From: Centroberyx gerrardi
Taxonomy: Eukaryota > Chordata > Actinopteri > Beryciformes > Berycidae
Direction of reading: 5' to 3'
Length of the DNA stretch: 64,000 nucleotides
NCBI RefSeq assembly: GCF_048128805.1
Contig: NC_136000.1
Coordinates: 16,610,354-16,674,353, forward strand
Below the pieces are notes generated by a model. That model made no database searches. It had not been told where the DNA came from and was given only the letters and a program-made list of their open reading frames with translations. Of the stretch, positions 26,079-38,800 are shown one piece after another (position 1 is the stretch's first letter; the number at the start of each line of letters is the position of its first letter). The translations under genes were made by a program, and so were the position numbers.

Positions 26079-29000
26079 TGTGTGTGTGTGTGTGTATGCC
26101 CTACCTAGTGCAGGGGCAGCAGTGGTCCTGCTGTGCACACTCTCCACCAGGTCCAGGAGGTGCGATTTGCTCTGTTCGTCCTTCCAGGTGACCTCTGCTG
26201 TGCTGCTGTCTCCGTACTGAACCACGCTCACCTGGGTGCCGTTCTGCCCTGCACACATAAACAAGGAGTCAGTCCACTGTAGCAAGGTCTACACTCTGAC
26301 TGGTTTACTTTACCATGCATTAGTAGTTTATGGATACCATAATGCCTTTGTATCATTTTGTATAGATAATAAAAATGTTCAATAGTGCCCAGAGATAGTC
26401 AAGTGGTTAAGTCCCCGCTTTTGGAACCACATGTAAGCCCCCACTGGCCTAGGACTGTCTCCTACTACTCTGTTTCCTTCATTGGTTTCCCACTGTCTAA
26501 ATAGAGAACTAGAAGGTACTCGGAGAGGGCAAACCTCCGCCAAATCTGAACAATTATCTAACTTGGTGTGACACCCAAATACATCATTCCTATCACTTAC
26601 TTTTTAAGTTAAATTGATTTTTTTACCCAGGAAACACACCCTTACGATTTGGAATCAAGTCTCTATCTCTAATTTGTTAGTTTCATAGTTATGGCTAAAA
26701 AATTATAAATGTCTAATGGTGGAAATCTGAGATCTGGATCAGTACTAAAATCGAATCAATTGTTTCTTTGCCCAAAGCCTGTTTGTCCAACAAATTTCAT
26801 GGAAATCCGTTCATAAATTGTTGAGATATCCTGCTGACAAGACAGACAGGCAAACAAATAGGGTTAGAAGAGTAACCACCTTATGTTGGAGTGGAGGTAA
26901 TAACAATACTCAAAATGTTCTAAAAGATTTAAGGGCTGGGTCATACCTATGTCAGCATTGTTGATGAAGGCTTTGACAAATGTCTTCATATCCTCAAACT
27001 GTCCACCAGCATTCAACAGGAACAACACGTCCAAGGGCTTCTTGCATGGCACTATTCAAAGATATATTCATAAATTAATATTAACTATGGGCTGATTGTC
27101 GACTGAATGACTGAAACGAGAGTGTCTGCTGTACCTGAGGGTGGCAGGGTGGAAAGTGGGGCCAGTGTCGGGAGGACGAGGGGTGGCAGTGTAGGGGAGC
27201 GGGGCCTGAGTGTGGTGTGTGTGATGTTGACGACCCGTTGGACCAGGGATGTCAGATGATTGTAGTCGTCCACCAGCAGCGGGCGCCGGGGGGAGCTGAG
27301 CGGTAGCAGGTCAATCTCACTAACCTTTGGTCCAACTCCGATGGGATAGACATGTGTTTGTGTGCTTGTAGTTGGTGGGCGTGTCACCGTATCGGTAGGC
27401 GGGTTCTCCGTCACAAGGAAGACCAGCTGAGGAGGGGTGGGACCCGTGGAAGGCTGCACTGTAGCCATTTCCTGGAAGGTGGTGGTGATAGCGGCGCCTG
27501 TGTTCGTCTTACTTCCACCTCTCCAACGAATCTCCCTCAGTCGCTGCAGCAACAGGATCCTCTGCCGCCGCAGCTCCCAGCGTCTGATCTCCACAGTGAC
27601 CGTTACGGAGTACTGGATCACAGTGATACGAATAAACTCCTCCTCCTCTGTCAGCCGTGTGATAACTTCCTCGAGGAAGTGGAGGGACTGGTTGAAGTTG
27701 ACCTCGCCAACTGAATCAGAGCCTTCCAGGATAAATGTCACGTCTTTGGTTGGATGGATGGTGGTGACTGGAGACAGGCCAGAGGGCGAGGTGGGAGTAG
27801 GGGCGTTGTGGAGATGTTGTGTGGGGTTGGGCTCCAGGCGAGGAGGCTGGATAGTGGTGGTTGTACCCTGGCTAGGTTTACCCTGTGTAGGCTTCGGGGG
27901 TGGCGGTTTTGCCCCCTCAGGCTCCAGCCCCAAGGTGCAGAGATAATCTGTCAGCTCTAAGAGACGATCAGGCAGCTCCCCCGTGCTGCTTAGCACATAA
28001 GCCCTATTCTCTGGGTTGGCTTTAGTGATGTCATTAATCTGCCCCATGTTTACCCCGGGACCCAGGGCCACTGTCAGGGTGGTGATGGTCTTCTTGCGGA
28101 GCATCTTGGTGGTGGCACGGATGGAGCGAGGGTTGGTACTGGCAGTCAGGATGATGGCGACGCGGCCAGCGTGCTCACGCTTGTTCTTATCGTAGATGTT
28201 GATAGCCAGATATTTGACAGCCTCATCCAGGAAGGCTGCATCTCCTCCTGTGTAATGCAGCTCACGCACAGTCTTCTTAAAGAGCCACTTCTGAACCTAC
28301 AGGCAGAAATGGATGAGAGAAGGGGGAGATACAGGGCAGGGATCAAGCAGAGTGGTATAGACCCTGACATTCAATTTCAACGTGTCAGCAAAGTAGCTTA
28401 TTTCAGCAGAAAATTGGATCAATAAAGTATTATTCCACAGAATGCTTAACGCAGCACTGCGTATTTGTGCATGATTGCATGCGTGCCTGTGTGACTAATG
28501 TATGTGTCTACCTACCTGCAGGTCGTATGTTTTGACTCCGGAGTGGAAGAGCAGCACTGTGGCTCGAGTGTGAGCTGAGCCCATCCGGAAGCGTTCCACC
28601 ACCCCCAGGATAAACTCTTTGGTGGCCTGGAACTCGTCCTCGCCCAGTGCTGCTGAACCGTCCAGTAGGAAAGCCAGATCCATGGCACGGTCACAAGTGC
28701 CCTCAGGCATCATGGTGGAGAAGGGCAGGGCAGTCGGGGTGGTGAGGGCGGGGGTCGGAGTGGGAGTGGTGAACATGTCCGAGGAGGTACAAACCTCACA
28801 GCTCAGGGTATTGTTCTCACAGTGACTGCAGTAAACAAACACACACACAAATGCACAAATAATCAAATTACAAAGCACGAATAACCAATCACAAATATCA
28901 AAACCTGTTGCTAAGAGAAAGATAGACAGTATATGAGTGCTCTAATATACAGCATTACCATATTTTGCAGTGCTCAGGGTCATCATGGTTGAGGATGACC

Positions 29001-31119
29001 TTGTTGCCGTGGGAGATTCTCTGACCCTCGTGGATACACACCTGACACTGGGAGGGCTCTACACAACGCATGGCCACCTCATCCAATAGCTGGCCTAAGG
29101 AATACAAGGCTAGAAGTTAAACTCACGAGTCTGTGCAAGTATTATGTACAAATATGTGCATGTGTGAGTCCGATGAGTATGTGTATGTCCGGTGAGTATT
29201 TTTGACACCTGGGGGGCAGTAGGCATGGCAGCCTTCCACACAAGTGATTTTACAGTGGAGCGGCTCTGGGTGCTGGCAGGTGACCGGACAGGCGGGGCTG
29301 CAAGTGTTGTACCTCCACTGGCACAGCTCCTCCCCCACACCTGGGCCTTTAGTGTTCAGCTCCTCACAGCTCATAGCTAAGAAACACACACAAATTGAGA
29401 TGAATATACGCTTTCTTGAAGACTACTTCTTCTAAATTGTATATGCTGTGTCCTGCATAAACAAGTTTTCAGGAAATGAGAAAAACAGATACATTTTCAT
29501 ATTGATGCCATTTAGAATGCATTTGGAGTAGCATTACACATTTTACACATTACAATATCACTCGTTATTACAATTGCATGTGTAGAAGCATAGACACAAG
29601 GCCTTACTTTGAGTGAGAAGCCACACCCTATTGTTACAACTGAACCTCAAGTGCGAGACAATGGAATGTTACCAGTGACTTGACAAACTTTCAGTTAGCA
29701 GAAATGCAAGGGTGTGAACTATAATTTGTGGTCAACAGGAAACAGGGGAGGAGTAGAGCTGCGTGAGAACTGCATCTGTGACTTTCTGTGTTTTTTTGGC
29801 CGAGCACTTGGCAAAAATGTTTATCTTTTACTTCTGTGTTTGAGACTTAATTCTTTAATAAGGATTGGGTTTTTTTTGGACTTTGCACACCCATGTGTTT
29901 TTCACAGTTTATGAGACAGTCAAGCTTGGCCCGGCTGCCATGACACATTTTCAAAACCTGGGAAACAATGTCAGCTGTTTACAGAAAAGTATGACAGATT
30001 TGAAAGAAGCAGATTTCTGCGGGACACAGATAATATGATGATGCCGACATATGCTTGGGTGCATCGCAGGGGATTTCTTCACACTCACGGCAAAGATCGT
30101 TGGACCTCCAGCTGATGGACACGCCCCTCTCTGAACAAGCCTGAGCATAGGCTGCGATGACATCACAGAAACACACGCAGTCGCCCACCGACGGACAAGA
30201 GCACGCTGCCTCCACACACATGTCCACATACGCCTCTGCATCCACCTAGAGACACATAGGGCAGGGGGGAGAGAGAAGGATGAATGCATGAAACGAATGA
30301 TGCTTCTGGTGTCATGGTCCCTAGGATATTTAGTGTGTGTAATAACTCTCACCTGGCTGTTGCATTCCTTAAAGAGGGGGCCGGTGAGCACACGACACGA
30401 CTGCTCCACTGTTACCAGCTTCACAAGGTTGTCGCTGCAAGGAGCGGACATCTACACACAGACACAAATTTAATACAATAAAATTCATATCTCTTTAAAC
30501 ATAGAATATCCTGTCCCATACTAGTAGTATTAGAGTTAGTATTTAATATAAGACCTAAGAGTTTACCTGTGTTACATCAGCACAACTGGGTTTGACTTTC
30601 CAGGAGTTACCGAAGTGGGCGGAGTCCACCTCCAGCTGGTTGTTACTGCTCATCAAGTCGTTGTTGACGTTCCCATCAAAGTTACCACACAGACCGCACA
30701 CCCGCCCCTACACACAACAGGATGTATGCAACAATAAGGGACAAACAGAATCGTTGACGTACTGTATAATCCACACCTATGTTTTGTTGTTGTAAGGCAA
30801 ATACTTGTGTCTCTCTTAGAGTGAAAATAAACTAAGGTGAACGAAAGAACTCTAAGGTTGTAATTAGTGCAAAGGTAGCACTATAATAAATGAATACCCT
30901 GTAGTTGGATGAGATGTGGACCAGGAGACGAGTGCCCTTGTCCCAGCTGATGGAAATGTGTTTCCCCAGCAGCAGGATGTAGAACTGACCAGATCGGACA
31001 ATCTCCACCTCTGAGCCTTGTAACACCGGCTTCCTCATCCTCACCTATAGGAGAGACAGTTTACAACACAGGATGTGTATGCACTGCATGTGCAAGTGCA
31101 TACATGCATTCATTTGTGA

Positions 31120-31173
<54 letters not shown>

Positions 31174-34100
31174 ATGTGTGTGTGTGTGTTACCTCTCCAT
31201 GCTGCATAGTAATCAATCCTCCCTGGTAGAAGACTGTGACAGCTTTAGCGCAGCGATGTCCCACAATTCCACAGGCCTCGTTCTCCACCAGCACACGGAA
31301 CGAACCATCCTCTCCATTACACATATCCTGTAGATAAAGAAAGATAGAAGGAGGAAGAGGGAGAGAGAGGAAGAGAAAGAAATGTATATTGTCTTTTGTT
31401 ATTTTGACACCAAAGTGTACTCTGCAGTCCATTCCTGAGTTCTTTTGGATGTCTCTGTCTCTCACCTGGACCAGGACATACTGGCAGAGGCCGGGGAAGG
31501 AGTACTTGAGGCCATCAAAGGTGATGTAATGCCCCTCCCCCACAGTGCGACACACTCCATCACACACCTTCTCTGTGCAGCGCCACCTCCTGTTCTCACA
31601 CACACTGCACGAGACAAAGCCTGTTAAGCAATCACAGTGCGCGTATCTGCCTTTGTAAACATCGATACAAACAGTCTGTTTACCAGGTGTTGCAGTCCAT
31701 AGAGATGGTCTGTCCCGATGTGTAAGGCCTGTTGTTATGGTAACAGGGACACTGCTTGGGTGCGATGCACTCTCTGCGGTGGCGTACCTGAAATCAATCG
31801 GCTAATCAATCAGCATGTTCCATTTTAGAGGTTTTGGTGCTTTATCCACAAACGCACACACACACACAGTCACACACACAGTCACACACACACACACACA
31901 CACATACACAGCACCCACCGTGCCAGCCGGACAGAGGCAGCCAGGGATGCAGGCGAGGCTGACGCAGGGCAGATCCAGGTTCTGGCAGGTTCTGGCACAC
32001 TCCAGCCCCTTCTCTCCCGCATCACACTCTGCACGCATCAGTGGAGGAGGGCAGGGGGCCGACCGCCGCTCTGCACACACACACACCCAAACACAAACAT
32101 GCAGTCCAGTCAGATGATTCCTAAAAATGTAAAACTGTTGGTATTCACCAGAAATAATAAAGCAGATTTATTTTAATTGCCAAGTAAATGTGCAGGATTT
32201 TTTTTTGGTGACATTGGTGCAGAGAGATATTGATAAAGCTTTTCAGTACATACTGCTGCACAAGGACAACACGGTCTCACATGCAATGCAAAGGGACATT
32301 GTAAGATATCCTATGGACATTAGACTCTACATATCAGGTGACATAAACATTCAACAGTTAATAACAGAGAGGTTTGGCAGCTCCTTTCAGAATGCTCAAA
32401 TTGTACCTCTGGACGGTGCCAGGTCATCGTCATAGAAGAGATCAGACAGCATGGTATTACTCATTTCACTGGAGCTGCAGCGCATGGAGCCGTTCTCACA
32501 GTAACTATACATATACACACATGAGAAAAATGCACAAAAATTAAAAGCACATCTGTGAAACAAGATATCTCATAGCATCGATGCGTACTGGTTTCTATAC
32601 ACACACACACTGACCAGATGCTGTTGTGATCAGCGTAGACATCATTAGGCTGGTAGAGCTGTCCGTCATGCAGGCAGGTGCAGAGGTCGGCTGTCACACA
32701 TTCTCCCGAGTCGCTCAGGTACTGTCCGACGGGGCAGAAGCAGCCCTCCTCGCACACCCTCTCGCCCTCACAGCCTGCTTCAGCCCCGGACAGAGAGCGG
32801 CACGTCCGGTCGCACACGCTCCCGCAGGCCTCGTACACCTGGCCTCCAGTGCACTCCAATTCTGCCAAAAGCGTAAAAAAAAACAACATAAAATTCCTCT
32901 GCATTACAATCAGGGATTCAGTGGAGTCCAACTATCCAACTGGAGTCCAAATCCAACTAAACTCACCTTACCTTACCCACCTTTTTTATCTGTTGAAAAG
33001 AGTTTACCCACCTTTTTGGCTGACAAATTGTCATGAGATAAATTCACTGTATACATCAGAGCAAGTAGTATCAAGCTGGTGTAAGTTATATGGAGATAGT
33101 TTCTTTGAAGGGGAAAAAGCGTAAATTAGTACTTTTCTGGAATTCTAATAGATTTTTATTGTTTGAATTGGCTGTTGTTTGCTTCATGATCACCAACTGG
33201 AGGTCAAAGTTTACCCACCTTTTTATTGACTCCTACATCACTGATTATATTGAATACCTTGGTTGTACAACACTATTTCTTGTCCAGAAATGGAATGAAA
33301 TGTGTATGTGTGTGTACTGGCATACCAGTGTATGTGCACAGTATATGGGTGATCACGTGTGCACTATGTCAGTGTGTGAGAGTCCATGTGTGTGTGCCGA
33401 GTTACCGCAGAGTGAGGGAGACCTCCAGTTGAGCAGCACTCCCCTGGCAGAGCAGGCAGCAGCGTAGGCCGACAGAGCAGAGCAGAGGCACTGCTCTCCG
33501 TCCACACAGGCACACACATCGTAACGACAGAACCGCTGGAACGGACCCGGGTTCACCAGGAAGTGGCACGGGCTGAACGCCTCTGACGTCATCACCAAAC
33601 ACGCCTCCTCTGCAAAACGCACTAAAAGGAGTGTGAGGATTAGAGGTTAGCGTTTGGTAGTTTTTGTGATGAGTGTGTGTGTGTGTGTGTGGGTGTGTAT
33701 ACCTCTCTTGGGGTTAATTGCACACGGATCAGTCTCAGGTTTGTGGGTGGAGCCGCAGTCTCCGTTGATCCTCCAGGACTGGCCGAATGCCTGAGGCCCC
33801 GCCTCGACCAGTCCGGCACCAGACAGGAAGTCATCGCCTTGGTTACCATTGTAGTTTCCACAGAGACCACAGGTGCGACCCGCCCATGTTGGTCCCAGCT
33901 GGGGAAGTGGCCAGAATTCAAGGATTATGTTTTCAGGCTTCTCACATATGTTTACCAAAAATGTCATTATCAATATAACTTGTCCCACCTTTAACAGCAC
34001 CCGGCCTCGTCCGTCCCAGTCCAGGCGAAGGTCGTCTCCAAACTTTACACGCACTGAGGACAGAACAGATCTCTGGATACGCAGACGGCCTGTGAAAAAT

Positions 34101-35780
34101 ACATGGAAAAGGACAATGGCTTGCAAAATGTCCCACATTATAATCCAATACAGCTATAAAGTCAATTCAATTATATCTTTGAATTTTGTGATCATAACAA
34201 TGAATGTAATTTTGGCCAATCACCACACATAAAATGGTCCAATCAAACCTTACGTCAACATATGGTCTTCTTATAGTACAACCAATGACTCCACAGTGGA
34301 GCTTTTGAGAGGGAGGACAATGAGGAGGACAATGACTTGAGTTTTATTCACCCTTACAGGTGGAAAAATTGTTTTTCATTTAACCAGAATTATTTTAGTT
34401 TCTGTTTATCCTGAGCCATTGGTTTGCATATTGTTAGACAGAAGAACAGAAGAAGTTTACCTCAAACATAAATAGGCACTTTAAAACAGCTTCATAATGA
34501 TTAAAGATATTCAAATGGACTGATTTTATTTGGTGCTGAGAATGGAATACAAATGGTACGTTCTTTTCTTATAACTCTGAGCCCATGAGCACTTAAGTAT
34601 TTCCAGTAGTTCCTGTTATATATATATATAGTAGGCCTCTGCTTATTATGACAGGGAGTGATTATACAGTATATGACTCTTTCCTAATGGGGGGTAGTTG
34701 TAAAAAAACAGTTTTGGTTTTTGCTTCAGTGCCACTTTAATACCATTTTTTCCTTGACTTGCAATTTTTATTCTGCAATTTTACTGCAAAAAAAAAACAA
34801 CAACTCTGCGAAATCCTGGAGGGTCTGTAATGAGTGGATCCCATCCACTCATTTTGTGCTCTTACACACAAAGCCAGGGGCGTACCATGATGCATTGGGG
34901 TCTGGATGTCCATGCCGTTGACAGAGACTACCCCTCCATGTTTTAGCTTCACTGTCATGTCCTCCAGAGAGGGCAGGCTGAGAGTCACTGAGCGTGTGCA
35001 CACGGCATCCTGATCGTCTGCACACTGAAACACAGCAGCAACAGCCAGATTACTTTAGATGACGAGCAGCCAGTGGGACGAGGATAACAGAAAATGTATA
35101 GCGTTATCATTCATAGACTTTCTGTGATACAAAAAACAGAGAAATACAGAGAAAAATGAATGCCGACTATTTGCATATAATTAAAAACCAGCATACTGGA
35201 GGCCATTACCTGTACATTCTCAATGATGACAGAAAACTGTCTGTCTGTGCAGTCTCTCGCCAGCAGATATTGACACTGGCCAGTGAAGGTGAAGAACTTG
35301 TTGTCAAAGGTCTTGAAATGCGACTGGCCAACCACCAAGCACTCACCTGCAGACAAGATAGTTTTTTTCAAGCCATAAATGATAACAAACAACCCTATTA
35401 AATTTAATTTGCAAGTCTTTCTCACCAGGACAGCCTTCATTGGTGCATTCCCAGGAACCGTGACGGCACACACTGTAGAGAAGAGAGGGAGCTTAGTGAG
35501 GGAGTACTGTATGTATTTTATAAGGCAACGTGTCTGCATATGTACTGTATTATGTGATTTATGTACAGTATGTGTGTATGCATGCATGTCAGTGTATGTA
35601 CAGTGTATTTGCCCACTCACCAGGTGTTGCAGTCCTGAGAGATACTGGATCCTGGAGGGAAATGTCGTCCCATGTGCAGACAGGAACACTGGGACACTTC
35701 CACACAGCGGTCACCGTCCAGTACCTTACCCACTGAAACATACATACGCATCTTGTTACAACGACTAGAGATACACACAC

Positions 35781-35819
<39 letters not shown>

Positions 35820-38800
35820 TAGAGAGAGAGAGAGTATTTGGGGGTGAGGGGGGTTACCAGGGCATGTACAGCCGTCCACACACTCTTCCTTGCAGACCTC
35901 CTGGATGTTGAGACTCTGGCAGGTTGTAGAGCAGGACTTGCTGCATTCACTGTACTGCATCCCTATGGGACACTTCGGGGCTGCACACACACACACACAC
36001 ACACGCACACACAAAAATTATGATTATTAATGTAACCTAGTAGCCTGTCACCACCTCCTTATTGACTGACAGACTTACAGCATTGGCTCTCCACCAGCCA
36101 GCCATGCAGAAGCATCCCGTGGGCGTGGCACGTGCGGGCATACTCCAACAGGATTGGACAGTGGCAGTCTGGCCCCTCCCCCTGGCCGCAGTGACATGCC
36201 TCCTCCTCACACAGTGCCCGGAAGGCTTCAGGGGAGACCAGGTGGGCACAATGCAGAAACACACTGGAGGTCTGCAACACACTGCAGCTGGACAAAATCT
36301 ACACACACACACACACACACATACACACACACTTGTTAAACTCATTAGAATGGGATTATATAAAGGGGAATTCCACAATTTTTGCCAAAAAAAGGTTCTT
36401 TATCTTTTAGCCTTTAGTGAAGTTCATGTCTGTCTGTTTTGATTACTGGCTACCAGTTTTCATTATTTAAAAATAAAACTTAAAGTACATGTTGAACAAT
36501 TTTAAAAAACAACATTGGTAGTTGGTGATTTAATTAAAATGTCTAAAGTCCTACTACTCATGCCATTGTTGTCAACAGCTACATTCACAAGGGGAATATG
36601 GAGTATTTTAACATGGAAGGAATAATGGGTTCCCAGAGTGGCATTTGGGCTAGTGGGTGTGTTTGAAGGTGCTTAATTTACGGGAAAAATATTTCTGACA
36701 ATGATAGCCACCAATGTCATCGTAATGGAAAAAGGTTATGGTTGTAATAGTTTTGAGGAAACAACATCAACCTCAGCAAGACATCAACCTCAGTAAGAAT
36801 AGTTTCATATGCCTGTAACTGTCAGTGCCATCTGTGCCACTCCCATCGGACTGACTGAAAGCTGAGTTTGTACCGAGAATCTACTCCTCTCCAAATGAAT
36901 ATTCTCACTCAGTCAGACTCTGGGAGACGCAGCATGGAGCCCAGTTACACACTAAAGAGCATCTGCTTCCCTGTCGGTGTACAGTTGATAGTTATACATG
37001 AAAGATCAAAGCTGCTCTGTACGGTTAGAAGAGGCGGCAATAAAAATCAAACCAACATGAACTGAAACAAGCCCATCTCTTCATATTCTGTTAATCTTTA
37101 AGAGAGAGATTGGGTTCCTTTGCCCTGTTGGAATACCAATCCCCCTTAACTGAACACAGATCTAGGGGAGGAATAGTCTGACAAGAAATCCTAACTGGTA
37201 GAAGAATGAATCTACAGATGGAGGATCAATTTTCTGGACACTCTCAAAGCCAACAACATGCAGGACTACAGACTTGTCCCTATGCCTAATGGAAAAGTGC
37301 CTCTAAGTGCCTCTATGGAAAAGAGTTTGTTAACCTATATGAGGAGACTGAGAGTAAGATAGATGCCTTTGTGTTTGCTGGGGAAAGGCCTACGCTTTGT
37401 GAAAATGATGTGTGCAAGAGAGCAAATGCCTGTGCAGTCTATTATCAGGTACTGCAAAGCAGTGGAGGAGAACAGAGAGACGACAGAGAAGAATATGCAG
37501 AGAGAGAAGAGAGGAAGGTGATAGATTAAATAAGGGTTTCGTGGGTGAGGTTGTGTAGAAGCTTGTTGCACAGTAAAAACATTATTCCCTGGATGCCAAA
37601 TACTTTCACATCAGAGGCTCAGATCCTGCCCCCCCTGTTTGTGCTGCTTCTTTGAACTCGCCTACACCCTAAATGTAATGACACCCTAACAGAGGAGATG
37701 AACGCTCTAATGCAAGCAAACACACACACACGTGTATGTGTGCATGCACATGCAAAACACACACACAGGACTGTGATTTGTCCTCTCACCACAGAAGTCT
37801 CTTTTGTGCTGTTGCAGGATTGGCTGGGAGTTGTGACACGGCGACATGACTGCCCGGCCCCCTTCACTGCCCATGAATTTGCAAAGTCATAACTGTCTTC
37901 TGTCAGGAATCCTGAAATCACAGACAAACGCGTACAAACATCTCAAACTGACAGATTTCCTCTCTCATCTCACCCCCACCACCGCTGCTCTTTTTCTTGC
38001 TTTCTTTTTCCTTGTTATCTTTTCCTGTTCTGGGTCGCTGCTCTTCCTGCTGCTGAGTGCTGGTGACTCAGATCATTTCCTAAATTCCAGTAATATTGAA
38101 CTTAGTCTCTCTCTTGTTTTCCCTCACGCACATACACATATTGCACACACGCAGTTCCCCACTTTTGCACATACTGCATAGTGCATTATTGCACATTTTT
38201 CCCCATGCATGTACCTTCTTGAGCAGTATACTCATCAGCAGATGCAGAGTTGAAGTTGCCACACAGCCCACAAGTCCGGTTGGCATGGTGTTTGGTCAGT
38301 GTCACGGCAATGTTGGCAGCATTGTCAATGGTAACCGTGAAGCCAAACTCCTCACTCCAGAGCTTGTAGAAGCCCAGCTCCGAACCCGCAAACACAGCAT
38401 GGGATGCATAGGGCAGGGAGAGTCTACACAAAAGGAGACACACATTGGAATGTCATGGTGCTCGATAACCAAGCTATTGGGTGCTTTTTTCCTGCAGTGG
38501 TAACATTTTCACTGTATGGCCCACACATTCTTATACTCTACCTTTTCTCTCCTTGTGAGAGTCGTCCATCTACAGCCAGGTGCAGCTCAAAGACGTCCCC
38601 CAGAAACAGAGTGACGCCGCTCCTCTTCCCATGGACAAAGTCACCTGCAGATCCAACACACATTTAGTTACTGTACTACACAAAACACTGAGCCTACATT
38701 GGAGTTTTGGCTGACAAAAGAAATAAGGCTGAAAGAAAGAAGGTTGAACTTTGATTCTGAAGCGAATGAAAAGGGAAGGTAAAATGAACACGCCACTTTG

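Larger units (their letters stand above)
25540..27051 (-). other. vwf: VWF A3 domain exons
   Basis: Exons 26947-27051, 26105-26248, 25872-26015, 25540-25704 encode residues about 1704-1889. The fold is recognised from [24 protein letters not shown] and VSVFPIGVG, and the disulfide pair of human A3 is kept (Cys in VPCKKP and in ERICR). In mammals A3 binds fibrillar collagen. The DGSSS-type metal-site loop of the family reads NAGGQ here. Confidence 0.93.

Noticed and set aside
26395-26470. Possible tRNA gene
   Set aside because: Only an A-box-like string is visible. A cloverleaf and proper B box could not be formed, so it is called a SINE-like fragment.
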